From Betaproteobacteria bacterium (GTDB taxonomy: Bacteria > Pseudomonadota > Gammaproteobacteria > Burkholderiales > Eutrophovitaceae): a stretch of DNA of 13,121 bases. Below the pieces are notes generated by a model that searched no databases, was not told where the DNA came from, and saw only the letters and a program-made list of their open reading frames with translations. Where the stretch lies: assembly GCA_009886305.1 (NCBI GenBank), contig QXZO01000038.1, positions 222 through 13,342 on the forward strand, written 5' to 3'. Position 1 is the stretch's first letter. Each line of letters starts with the position of its first letter. The translations under genes were made by a program, and so were the position numbers. This document shows, piece by piece, positions 1-7,115 of the stretch.

Positions 1-1
1 T

Positions 2-235
2 GCTACAGGAGCGGTGCAAACGGTCTTCGACGTTTCGGTAGATCCAAATTTCCCGCGTGCAAAATTAGCAAAAGATGTTGGCGTACGTGGCGCATTTGCC
101 TTCCCATTAAGCGATGGATTGGGAGTTAGATGGGTTCTCGAATTTTTTAGTCCTGATCCGGAAATTCTTGATCCTTCAGTTTTAGAACTCATGAAGCATG
201 TCAGCACTTATATCAGCAAGGATTTTCACGAATGA
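2..235 (+). CDS. GAF-domain protein, C-terminal part (cut by window edge)
   Basis: Only the last 77 codons are present, open from base 2; the first GTG (base 14) is unlikely to be the true start because the frame continues off the window. The residues match the second half of a GAF sensor domain: a Val-Asp-Pro-Asn-Phe-Pro-Arg-Ala stretch, then GVRGAFAFPL, a short turn, VLEFFSPDPEILDP and a closing helix. This pattern is typical of GAF domains in PAS/GAF histidine kinases and diguanylate cyclases. Here the protein ends about ten residues after the GAF, so any output domain must lie upstream, or it is a stand-alone or C-terminal sensor. The stop overlaps the next start as ATGA, which implies translational coupling to the HD-like gene. 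The ligand cannot be told from this fragment. Confidence 0.75.
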   Translation, partial: ATGAVQTVFDVSVDPNFPRAKLAKDVGVRGAFAFPLSDGLGVRWVLEFFSPDPEILDPSVLELMKHVSTYISKDFHE

Positions 236-1032
236 TTAATTTCACGCGTATTGCAAAAGAAGAATTTGAAAAGGTTCTGGCTGAGTCCATTGAGCACCAA
301 AATTCAGAGGTATATATAGCGTCAGACATTATCAAAAATATGGCATTGATTTCGTTTACCCGATTTGCAAAGTCCAGCAGCCTTTATTTCTCCCTCAGCC
401 ATGCACTTTCCACGTCGATCGTTGGCTTGCATATTCTTAATGCAATGCGATGTCGATACGGTTTAATAAGACCCGCTCAAATTGTAAATTTAATGGCTTC
501 GGTGCTCTTTTGTAATATAGGCGTTCTTAAGGGAGTTTTATCCGAGGATGCCAGTGATAATCAAAAAATAGACAATGAAAAACCTCGCTTTGTAGATCAA
601 AGTTTCACAGACTCCTCTCTTTGGCCGTATAAGTCTTTCAGAAGTACAAAATTCGTCCAAGGTATATCTTTTCTGGATACGAACATAAATTTTGAGATAG
701 TCAGTCGAGCTATCGAATACTCTGATTTTTTCGGCCGCCAGACAGATATCTCTGCAGATGTAGGTGAGATCGCTAAATATGTGCGCGCCATTCAAGTCAT
801 AACTTTGATGTCAGATCAAAACTATCAACGAAAAATGGTTGAGTTTTACTTGTCAGCGAAGGAAGCGAACTTAATCGACAAGGATATATTTAAAGACCTC
901 GCTGATTTTCGAAAAAAATGGGTTCAATATTTCTGGGAGCGCCTATATCCCGATGTTGGGGAGGAAATCATGCTTTTAAGAGAGACAACTGAAGGCAGAG
1001 CAATCGTTTCACAAATGTATTCTCACCTCTAA
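232..1032 (+). CDS. Degenerate HD-domain-like protein (probable pseudoenzyme)
   Basis: A 266-residue soluble protein. By recall its layout fits a family of small HD-domain metalloproteins: a helix with SLSHALSTSIVGLHIL (54-69), then VLFCNIGVLKGVL (91-103) where members usually have CHDIGYxxG, then YVRAIQVITLMSDQNYQRK (183-201) where members usually have RAADLIGQxxDPNYxRK, and a conserved end, LYPDVGEE then TTEGRAIVSQMY. H57 may be the first metal histidine. The central His-Asp pair is Cys94-Asn95, and the later Asp is Gln188. With these ligands gone, metal-dependent phosphohydrolase activity is unlikely, so a binding or scaffold role is inferred. Its ATG overlaps the stop of the GAF gene, so the two probably form one signalling unit. 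The family assignment rests on motif memory; the substitutions are directly visible. Confidence 0.6.
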   Translation: MINFTRIAKEEFEKVLAESIEHQNSEVYIASDIIKNMALISFTRFAKSSSLYFSLSHALSTSIVGLHILNAMRCRYGLIRPAQIVNLMASVLFCNIGVLKGVLSEDASDNQKIDNEKPRFVDQSFTDSSLWPYKSFRSTKFVQGISFLDTNINFEIVSRAIEYSDFFGRQTDISADVGEIAKYVRAIQVITLMSDQNYQRKMVEFYLSAKEANLIDKDIFKDLADFRKKWVQYFWERLYPDVGEEIMLLRETTEGRAIVSQMYSHL

Positions 1033-1091
1033 TCCAAACCACTGCTCCCACATAGTTTAGTCACGAACCGAAAGCGTAATTCTGCGAGCTG

Positions 1092-1559
1092 CTATACAAG
1101 CTCAACAATTATTAACGCTAAGATTGCTCCAAAAGTTAACTTTACCCTCATCTTTACCCAAAATCCGGGTAAAGATAGTCGTCTATAAAAATAAGTATCG
1201 ACTGCTAACGTAAGGACAAACAACATTAAAAGCGGCCCCACGCGGGCGACTTGGGGCAATAGTAGGCATATCCAACCTAGAACCGCAGGTGTAACACCCC
1301 AACATAATAATACCGCTCGTTGTGAGTTCGACATATCATTTGTAGACAGTGCGAAACCCCATGAAATTGCTCCAAGGAACGATAAAATTAATGATGCATA
1401 AACATGGATTGCGTAAACCCAAAACTCTGATTGATTCAGCCAATAGACTAAAAATGCACACCCATAAAAGGGAATTAGGCCGCCGTAACCTAAGTACTGT
1501 ATGAGCTTAAAATGTGAGGGCGCGTCATCCATAGATCTCATGAAATGCTGATCATTCAA
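1092..1559 (-). CDS. DUF3429 family inner-membrane protein
   Basis: A 155-residue hydrophobic protein with about five membrane segments (roughly 23-42, 47-71, 82-102, 107-125 and 141-155). The YASLILSFLGAISWGFAL stretch, the Pro-Ala pair in segment 3, and VDTYFYRRLSLPGFW followed by R-x-K-L-T are hallmarks of DUF3429, a family of small proteobacterial membrane proteins with no established function. The reading frame opens at a TTG (base 1559) with no clear ribosome binding site. In-frame ATGs at 1541 and 1532 are alternatives and would remove only a polar N-terminus. It lies 26 bases behind the aldehyde dehydrogenase on the same strand and may be co-transcribed, though no functional link is evident. 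Confidence 0.75.
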   Translation of the reverse strand: MNDQHFMRSMDDAPSHFKLIQYLGYGGLIPFYGCAFLVYWLNQSEFWVYAIHVYASLILSFLGAISWGFALSTNDMSNSQRAVLLCWGVTPAVLGWICLLLPQVARVGPLLMLFVLTLAVDTYFYRRLSLPGFWVKMRVKLTFGAILALIIVELV

Positions 1560-1585
1560 TCTAATTATCTAGTCTATAAGAGCAC

Positions 1586-3016
1586 TTAAATCCCACTGAC
1601 CGCTTTCGCGTATAAAAACTCTTCCAAACCCCAAACACCGCCTTCGCGACCTACTCCGGACAGTCCAACTCCACCAAACGGGCTGGCTGGACTCAGCAAT
1701 TGACCATTGACCTCGACCATGCCGGATTTTAATTTTCTCGCTAAATAGCGCGCCCTATCGACATCACCAGTTTGTACGTAGTTCGTTAAGCCATAAGGCG
1801 TATCATTCGCAAGCTCTATTGCGTGAGCTTGATCTTTGAAAGAAATAATAGATAGCACAGGACCAAATATTTCCTCTTTAAATATATCCATTTCAGGCGT
1901 TACATCGGCAAATACCGTAGGTTTGACAAAGTATCCTTTGTTAAATCCATCAGGGCGCCCCTCACCACCACAAACCAACTTGGCTCCCTGGGCTATCCCG
2001 CGGCTGATAAGTTCTTGAACTTTTTCGTACTGACTCTCAGAAGCAACTGGCCCAATGTGCCGCCCCTCCTCGTTAGCCAAACCGACCGATGTTTTCTTTG
2101 CCATTTCCGTTGCTTGATCGACTGCAGCTTCATACATGGATTCCTCGACTAACATCCTTGTTGGAGCATTGCAAGACTGACCGCTATTCAAGAAGCACTG
2201 CCGTACCCCTCTCCCAACAGCCTTCTCATCTGCATCAGCAAATATAATATTAGCTCCCTTCCCGCCTAATTCAAGGCAAATCGGCTTAACGTGCTCGCTC
2301 GCCGATTGCATTATTAACCTGCCAGCTCTTGTTGATCCTGTAAACGATATCGCCGCCACATCTGGATGCTTGGTTAGCCAAGTCCCCACACCCAAGCCAT
2401 CTCCGTTCACTAAATTAAATACACCATTCGGGAAGCCCGCTTCCTCAATCATTTCTGCGAGCAACATTGACGATAGAGGTGCTATCTCCGATGGCTTCAA
2501 CACCACCGAGCATCCGGCTGCAAGTGCAGGAGCAACCTTTAACATCACTTGATTCATAGGCCAATTCCAGGGGGTAATTAAACCCACAACACCAACTGCC
2601 TCGTGAAACACATTATCCACACCATCCTTTTTCGTCACTTGAGTAACAAACTCAAATGTCTCCAACGTTTTAATTGTTTGCCTTAAATGCCCATAACCTG
2701 CGCCGGATTGTGCCGTTTGTGCAAGCGCGATTGGCGCTCCCATCTCCGATGAGATCACTTCGGCCATTTCATTCATTCTAGATTTATAAATCCCCAAAAG
2801 ATTCTCAAGTAAACCTTTTCGCTCCGCCACTGGTGTCTCAGCCCAGGCTACTTGCGCTCTCTTCGCAGCAGCAACCGCGAGATTAAGGTCAGTCTCATCT
2901 CCGAGTGAGATGATCCCGATTGGCTCTTCCGTCGTTGGATTGATGACGGATAACGTCTGATCAGAATGCGCCTTTACCCAAGCACCATCAATGAAAAAAT
3001 CTGTCTTGCTATGCAT
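1586..3016 (-). CDS. NAD(P)-dependent aldehyde dehydrogenase
   Basis: A full-length 476-residue enzyme of the aldehyde dehydrogenase superfamily, which oxidises an aldehyde to the carboxylic acid in the cytosol. All core elements are present: TPWNWP with the oxyanion asparagine N151, the cofactor lysine in VVLKPSE (K174), the nucleotide-fold turn FTGSTRAG (225-232), general base E249 in ELGGKG, nucleophile C282 in NSGQSCNAP, E382 in EEIFGPV, and the C-terminal SPFGGVGLSGVGREGG (445-460). The wording around the cysteine and the tail resembles the broad-specificity group often labelled betaine- or short-chain aldehyde dehydrogenases, but the substrate cannot be read from sequence. The ATG is supported by a strong GAGGTGA six bases upstream. 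DUF3429 follows on the same strand; no dedicated regulator gene is adjacent. Confidence 0.95.
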   Translation of the reverse strand: MHSKTDFFIDGAWVKAHSDQTLSVINPTTEEPIGIISLGDETDLNLAVAAAKRAQVAWAETPVAERKGLLENLLGIYKSRMNEMAEVISSEMGAPIALAQTAQSGAGYGHLRQTIKTLETFEFVTQVTKKDGVDNVFHEAVGVVGLITPWNWPMNQVMLKVAPALAAGCSVVLKPSEIAPLSSMLLAEMIEEAGFPNGVFNLVNGDGLGVGTWLTKHPDVAAISFTGSTRAGRLIMQSASEHVKPICLELGGKGANIIFADADEKAVGRGVRQCFLNSGQSCNAPTRMLVEESMYEAAVDQATEMAKKTSVGLANEEGRHIGPVASESQYEKVQELISRGIAQGAKLVCGGEGRPDGFNKGYFVKPTVFADVTPEMDIFKEEIFGPVLSIISFKDQAHAIELANDTPYGLTNYVQTGDVDRARYLARKLKSGMVEVNGQLLSPASPFGGVGLSGVGREGGVWGLEEFLYAKAVSGI

Positions 3017-3172
3017 GGATTCACCTCACGAAAATTAAAAATATAAAAACTAAAGTTGCCAAGATTCTATCAAATGTATGTCGGATGCAGAATAAGCATG
3101 AGATTCACCGTATGTTCCACATGCACAACACAGGTATGATAACTGGCTCACCACGCTCCCGGTAATTGCTTT
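3017..3172. other. Divergent intergenic region, 156 bases
   Basis: This is the longest gene-free stretch of the window, between the divergent aldehyde dehydrogenase and Popeye-like genes. The half next to the dehydrogenase is an A/T run. The other half holds TATGAT at 3135-3140, which could serve as a -10 for the plus-strand gene, but I see no good -35 at the right distance. I found no convincing operator palindrome, riboswitch or small ORF. Confidence 0.4.
3034..3062 (-). promoter_or_regulatory. Candidate promoter for the aldehyde dehydrogenase
   Basis: On the minus strand TTGGCA (3057-3062) and TTTAAT (3034-3039) are separated by 17 bases, a sigma-70-like layout. It would give a very short leader that starts at or just before the GAGGTGA ribosome binding site. 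The area is AT-rich, so a chance match is possible and another -10 in the same AT run could be the real one. Confidence 0.3.
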
Positions 3173-3838
3173 ATGTCCATACACCTCGTCTCTTTTGTGG
3201 GACACCTCGCTTTTTTTCTCACTGCACTTTCTTTTGTAGTTAAGGACATTGTGGCGCTAAGAATACTTGCAATATTTAGTTCATTCGCCGCCATCTTGTA
3301 TAACTACTTCCACCCAATGGGATCTCCAGACTGGTTGCCCTTGTCATGGTGCTTCGTGTTCGCATTAATAAACATTTGGCGAGTATTCCAAATCTACACC
3401 GAAAAATATAAAGTTTCGTTAAGCGATATTGAGTTAGAGATGTTAGATACAAGTTTTTCTAACTTTAACCCAGTTGAATTTGCAAAACTTATGCGCTCTA
3501 GTCATTGGGAAAGTGTCGACATAAACACAACTTTGACCAAGGAAAACGAAGTACCTGAAAAACTGTACTTCGTGCAAAACGGTTCTATCTTGGTTACACG
3601 AGAAAATAACGAAATCGCCCGCCCATCCGACGGCACCTTTATCGGCGAAATGTCTTTCATCAATAATAGTAGCGCTTCTGCAACCACAATCACCTTGACA
3701 CCAACAAGATTGGTAGCATGGGACAGACTCGCTCTAGAAAAGCTACTCTCAAGAAACCCAACACTGAATATCTTACTCAAACACAGCATCAGCGTAGATT
3801 TAACCAAAAAAATCAAAGACCAACCAAAACCGGTGTAA
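3173..3838 (+). CDS. Popeye-like membrane protein with cyclic-nucleotide-binding-like domain
   Basis: A 221-residue protein with three predicted membrane helices (about 5-24, 29-46 and 56-75) followed by a cytosolic beta-roll resembling a cyclic-nucleotide-binding domain (about 95-205). Visible landmarks are EKLYFVQNGSILV (129-141), the phosphate-cassette-like GEMSFINNSSASATT (158-172) and the following TRLVAWD. Three helices plus one such domain is the layout of Popeye-domain proteins, for which bacterial relatives exist. The arginine that grips the cyclic phosphate in classical CAP/PKA cassettes is not present; a serine stands near that point, so cAMP binding is uncertain. The start at 3173 is the only ATG after the in-frame stop at 3140, although its ribosome binding site is weak. 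It runs divergently from the dehydrogenase and converges on the small exported-protein gene. Confidence 0.7.
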   Translation: MSIHLVSFVGHLAFFLTALSFVVKDIVALRILAIFSSFAAILYNYFHPMGSPDWLPLSWCFVFALINIWRVFQIYTEKYKVSLSDIELEMLDTSFSNFNPVEFAKLMRSSHWESVDINTTLTKENEVPEKLYFVQNGSILVTRENNEIARPSDGTFIGEMSFINNSSASATTITLTPTRLVAWDRLALEKLLSRNPTLNILLKHSISVDLTKKIKDQPKPV

Positions 3839-3846
3839 AACGGTTT
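3827..3846. terminator. Possible short bidirectional hairpin between convergent genes
   Basis: AAACCG (3827-3832) pairs perfectly with CGGTTT (3841-3846) around an 8-base loop that contains the stop codon of the Popeye-like gene. ATTT follows on the plus strand and an A/T run lies on the other side. The stem is short and there is no long U-tract, so termination activity is doubtful. Its position, exactly between two convergent genes, is the main argument for it. Confidence 0.3.
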
Positions 3847-4189
3847 ATTTGGGCTCTTCGCTAAAAAGTCCAGTTACGACACACTCCGACGCCTCCCCTT
3901 GGACATTTGCGTCTTGAGCGAGCTTAAATACGGCACCAAAACGCTGTCCATTTTTTTCATAGATCTCAACGACGACATCATCAAAAAGAAGTTCTAATTC
4001 ACATTCCTGCGTCGTAATCCAACGTAAATTAGAAACTGGCGACATATGCACCTGATAAGTATTTTGATGCTCGTAGGCTACTGTCGCCGTAAAAACTCCT
4101 GATGCCTGTACATCACTACTCCAGGCCCCGGCATCTTGCCAAGGAAATATCCCTAATAAAAAAACCAAAAAACTATATCTCATCAACAT
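3845..4189 (-). CDS. Small exported protein of unknown function
   Basis: A 114-residue protein that I do not recognise. The N-terminus is a probable Sec signal peptide: Met-Arg, then a hydrophobic run (YSFLVFLLGIF), then a signal-peptidase-I-like site after AGA at about residue 22. The mature part of about 92 residues looks mostly beta-stranded and has exactly two cysteines, C63 and C103, which could form a periplasmic disulfide. There is no lipobox and no further membrane helix. The ATG at 4189 is supported by GAGG seven bases upstream; an in-frame Met at codon 3 is the alternative. It lies 47 bases downstream of the photolyase-like gene on the same strand, so it may be the last gene of that transcript or have its own promoter. 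Confidence 0.6.
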   Translation of the reverse strand: MLMRYSFLVFLLGIFPWQDAGAWSSDVQASGVFTATVAYEHQNTYQVHMSPVSNLRWITTQECELELLFDDVVVEIYEKNGQRFGAVFKLAQDANVQGEASECVVTGLFSEEPK

Positions 4190-4236
4190 GTTTGAGCCTC
4201 AATAACCAAAAATAAAACCTAACTGCTCACTCCATA

Positions 4237-5763
4237 CTACAAATTTTCAATGTTATCGCGCAGCACTTGGGCACGATCAGATATCTTAGTAATTTCAGAC
4301 TCTGTTTTACGATCTATATTCTTCAACATCATAGCCATTCTCGGATTTTTCTCAAAGTCTTTTCGATGAGTAATCAGAAAGTCCCAATAGAGCGTATCAA
4401 AGGGACAGGATGTTTTACCATGCTTTTCTTTTCTTTGATACGAGCAACCTTTGCAATAGTCGCTCATACGGTTGATGTAAGCGCTACTTGACACATATGG
4501 CTTTGTCGCGAGCACCCCTCCGTCCGCGTATTGGCTCATGCCAATGGTATTCGGTGCTTCAACCCATTCCAAAGCGTCAATATAAACGCCGAGATACCAT
4601 AAATGAACCTCACGTGGATTAATGCCTGCTAACAATGAGAAATTACCTATAATCATTAACCTTTGTATGTGATGTGCGTAAGCCGTATCCAATGACTGGT
4701 TAATGGCGACATTCATACATTTCATGCTTACCTTGCCACTCCAAAACCAAGTCGGTAGCTCATTAGAAAATCCAAATGTATTACTTAGCAAGTAGTCAGG
4801 CATTTTCGCCCAGTAAATCCCTCTTACATACTCTCTCCACCCAAGTACTTGACGCACAAATCCCTCAACACTTGCAATATTGTTATGATCATCGGCTAAG
4901 ACATTGACAACTGCATCAACCACCTCTTGTGGAGAAATCATTTTGAGATTCAAAGAAAAAGATAGTAGGGAGTGGAACAGCGTCTGATTCTTCTCCGACA
5001 TCGCATCTTGATAGTCACCGAAGAATTTCAAATCTCCACCACAAAAACGATTTAACATTACAAGAGACTCTTCTCGATTTGAGGGCCACTGAAATGCAGC
5101 GGCATTAGGATTACCAAAAGTCGTAACTTTCGCCTCAATAATTTCATTCCACAGTGCTGAATGATCATGCTTAGGTCTTGGTGTTGAGTCAGGTTTCGGC
5201 TCACCTCGCCAGGTCTTTCTATTCTCTTTATCGAAGTTCCAAGCGCCACCAATAGGCTTTCCCTCATCTATCAACACATCATGCTTAACACGTAAATATC
5301 GGTACCAGTTTTCCATCCTCCAATTTGAACGATTCTTCATAAACACAGCAAGACCATCGCGCGGCTCAAGAAAATGCTCGGTAGACGTGTGTCCACCCTC
5401 TAACGGCGATGAACTAAAAAATTCTTTCAATTCTTGATCAACATACCAAGAATCTGGTTCTTGCCATCTAAATGAAGACACAGAAAATTTATCGCAAAAA
5501 TAGGAAACATTCCTGGAAAAACTCTGTTGGTTATCGCTTGCGCTTATAGCGACGTAGTAAACACGACGCCCTCGGTCGACCAGAGCCTCTGAAAAAGCGC
5601 GCATCGCCGCAAAGGTACCAAGTACTTTTTGAGCATGCTGAGGCGACCGATCAGCTTCAGACTTAACCTCCATCATGAGATATATCACATCGGGATCAAT
5701 CATCTGATACCAAGAGTGATTGATATTCAGCTGGTCTCCCAGAATTAAACGTAACTCCTTCAT
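4237..5763 (-). CDS. Iron-sulfur photolyase/cryptochrome-related protein (PhrB/FeS-BCP type)
   Basis: A 508-residue protein of the deoxyribodipyrimidine photolyase-related family, flavoproteins that use light to repair UV photoproducts or act as cryptochromes. The N-terminal Rossmann-like antenna domain starts RLILGDQLN and covers about 1-210; the helical FAD domain follows. C349, C437, C440 and C453 match, with a one-residue offset, the four cysteines that hold the 4Fe-4S cluster in Agrobacterium PhrB as I remember them. H364-H365 in YAHHIQRLM match the active-site histidines of the same enzyme. Length is also nearly that of PhrB. This group includes bacterial (6-4) photolyases, so (6-4) repair is the best guess, but a photoreceptor role cannot be excluded. 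It starts 3 bases after the DUF2256 stop, with AAGGGG 11 bases upstream, so translation is probably coupled. Confidence 0.92.
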   Translation of the reverse strand: MKELRLILGDQLNINHSWYQMIDPDVIYLMMEVKSEADRSPQHAQKVLGTFAAMRAFSEALVDRGRRVYYVAISASDNQQSFSRNVSYFCDKFSVSSFRWQEPDSWYVDQELKEFFSSSPLEGGHTSTEHFLEPRDGLAVFMKNRSNWRMENWYRYLRVKHDVLIDEGKPIGGAWNFDKENRKTWRGEPKPDSTPRPKHDHSALWNEIIEAKVTTFGNPNAAAFQWPSNREESLVMLNRFCGGDLKFFGDYQDAMSEKNQTLFHSLLSFSLNLKMISPQEVVDAVVNVLADDHNNIASVEGFVRQVLGWREYVRGIYWAKMPDYLLSNTFGFSNELPTWFWSGKVSMKCMNVAINQSLDTAYAHHIQRLMIIGNFSLLAGINPREVHLWYLGVYIDALEWVEAPNTIGMSQYADGGVLATKPYVSSSAYINRMSDYCKGCSYQRKEKHGKTSCPFDTLYWDFLITHRKDFEKNPRMAMMLKNIDRKTESEITKISDRAQVLRDNIENL

Positions 5764-5766
5764 GTC

Positions 5767-5937
5767 TTAATCAGCCCCTTTCGAACGACGACATCGAACA
5801 GAACAAAATTTAACCTGACTCCAATCTCTTTCCCATTTTTTTCGCCACGAAAATGGTCTTCCACATGTGAGACACAACTTAGTTGGTAAATTTGCCTTAT
5901 AGGTCCCCGAGGGCTGCCCTTTGCTAGAACGCCCCAT
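5767..5937 (-). CDS. DUF2256 family zinc-ribbon-like small protein
   Basis: A 56-codon gene that is easy to miss. The product reads [14 protein letters not shown], then [19 protein letters not shown], then [18 protein letters not shown]. The CxxCGRPFxWRKKW core and the VKFCSxRCRR end are diagnostic of DUF2256. Cysteines 22, 25, 45 and 49 could bind one zinc, and the protein is very basic, so nucleic-acid or partner binding is a reasonable inference. DUF2256 is commonly found beside, or fused to, photolyase/cryptochrome-related proteins, and here it precedes one by 3 bases. Its ATG directly abuts the TGA of dnaQ (TGA|ATG). I see no Shine-Dalgarno sequence, but a 5-bp hairpin (5940-5952) sits just upstream, which suggests it is translated by ribosomes terminating on dnaQ. 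Confidence 0.9.
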   Translation of the reverse strand: MGRSSKGQPSGTYKANLPTKLCLTCGRPFSWRKKWERDWSQVKFCSVRCRRSKGAD

Positions 5938-6642
5938 TCAATCTGGGAGATTTAACCAAGCAGGCTTAACGCTTTCTTGCTTCTCTAATGCCTCTAGATA
6001 TTTGGTATGCCTGTCAAGCTCCTCAGGGGAAGCTGGTAGTATAAAAACATTATTATCACGAATGCTCGTTGAACTATTACCTTGGGAAGCCTGCCCCTGA
6101 TTGGCGTCCTCTTGCAAAAGACTGTCTTGACCCCGCGTCATAGCCAGGTAAACCTCGGCAAGCAGTTGTGTATCAATGAGCGCTCCGTGAAGTGTGCGAG
6201 AGGATCGATCAACGGCATAACGTTCACACAGTGCATCGAGTGAATTTCTTCTTCCCGGATGCAACCGTCTTGCCAGCGTTAATGAGTCAATGATTTCCTC
6301 ACAATGATCCCCAAAAACTCCCATTCCCAGCTTAGCTAGCTCCATATTCAAAAAACCAACATCAAACGACGCATTATGCATCACGACATTGCTACCTTTT
6401 ATAAATGCCAATAAATCTCCAACGACAAGGTCAAATGTTGGTTTGTCTTCTAGAAACTCATTACTCAACCCATGTACTTCAAACGCACCTTGATCAACAG
6501 CACGCTGTGGATTGACATATACTTGAAAAACATTATTTGTTACGGTTCTGTTGTCAACTTCTATAGCTGCCACCTCAATGATCCTATGACCTCCCGCAGC
6601 GCTGAGCCCGGTTGTTTCTGTATCTAAAATTACATGACGCAA
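5938..6642 (-). CDS. dnaQ: DNA polymerase III epsilon subunit, 3'-5' proofreading exonuclease
   Basis: A 234-residue DEDDh exonuclease that removes mismatched nucleotides at the replication fork as part of the Pol III core. The active site is complete: D7 and E9 in ILDTETTG, D94 in MHNASFDVGFLN, and H152 and D157 in LHGALIDTQLLAEVYL. A flexible linker (about 170-200) leads to a C-terminal segment ending in PAWLNLPD, the part that binds the alpha subunit in this family. The start is TTG at 6642: it gives the family's usual Met-Arg-x-x-x-Leu-Asp opening, and a perfect AGGAG lies at normal distance, while the nearby ATGs are out of frame. The gene follows rnhA by 35 bases on the same strand, unlike E. 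coli, where rnhA and dnaQ diverge. It is coupled to DUF2256. Confidence 0.97.
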   Translation of the reverse strand: MRHVILDTETTGLSAAGGHRIIEVAAIEVDNRTVTNNVFQVYVNPQRAVDQGAFEVHGLSNEFLEDKPTFDLVVGDLLAFIKGSNVVMHNASFDVGFLNMELAKLGMGVFGDHCEEIIDSLTLARRLHPGRRNSLDALCERYAVDRSSRTLHGALIDTQLLAEVYLAMTRGQDSLLQEDANQGQASQGNSSTSIRDNNVFILPASPEELDRHTKYLEALEKQESVKPAWLNLPD

Positions 6643-6677
6643 GTCATTCTCCTAACACCGTAATAGCACTTTTACCG

Positions 6678-7115
6678 TTAAACTGGGACACCTTTATTGG
6701 CCAACAGATCTGCACGCTCATTTCCGGCATTTCCCGCGTGCCCCTTTACCCACACCCATGTGATCTCATGATTCGCTACGAGTTCATCAAGAGGCTTCCA
6801 TAAATCCACATTTTTCACGGGTTTTTTACCGCTTGTCATCCATCCTGTCTTTTTCCAATTTGAAATCCATAGGTTAATACCGTTCTTCACATATTGAGAG
6901 TCGATATACAAATGAACCTTTGATGGATTTTTTAGGGCCTGTAAAGCCTCGATAACCGCTTGTAGTTCCATACGATTATTTGTGGTCTGCGTTTCTCCAC
7001 CGTATATTTCTTTCTCATGCTGCCCACTAACAAGGTAAGCGCCCCATCCACCAGGTCCAGGGTTTCCTTTACAAGCCCCGTCTGTGTAGATGTCTACGAT
7101 ATTTTCTGTTTTCAC
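6678..7115 (-). CDS. rnhA: Ribonuclease HI
   Basis: A 145-residue enzyme that cleaves the RNA strand of RNA-DNA hybrids, clearing R-loops and primers. Catalytic residues D12 ([16 protein letters not shown]), E50 (TTNNRMEL), D72 (YIDSQYV), H126 (VKGHAGN) and D136 (NERADLLA) are all present, each shifted by two from E. coli RNase HI. The basic, Trp-rich substrate-binding loop is also present ([20 protein letters not shown], 83-102). The start codon is GTG at 7115, preceded by a strong GAGGTGG at 7 bases, and it overlaps the methyltransferase stop as GTGA, so translation is coupled to the upstream gene. No later in-frame start would keep the first catalytic Asp in context. Confidence 0.98.
   Translation of the reverse strand: MKTENIVDIYTDGACKGNPGPGGWGAYLVSGQHEKEIYGGETQTTNNRMELQAVIEALQALKNPSKVHLYIDSQYVKNGINLWISNWKKTGWMTSGKKPVKNVDLWKPLDELVANHEITWVWVKGHAGNAGNERADLLANKGVPV

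Noticed and set aside
538..795. Antisense open frames within the HD-like gene, including one of 85 codons
   Set aside because: Shadow frames of the plus-strand gene, whose family motifs and coupling to the GAF gene support it as the real one.
1086..1103. GAGCT...AGCTC inverted repeat at the end of the DUF3429 gene, considered as a terminator
   Set aside because: Only 5 bp of stem with an 8-base loop and no U-tract on either strand.
3095..3125. GCATG...CATGC half-sites in the divergent intergenic region, considered as an operator
   Set aside because: Only 5 bases each, separated by about 19 bases; expected by chance.
3502..3816. A 104-codon open frame on the minus strand inside the Popeye-like gene
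   Set aside because: It lies wholly antisense to a frame with clear membrane helices and domain motifs, and its own product shows no recognisable motif.
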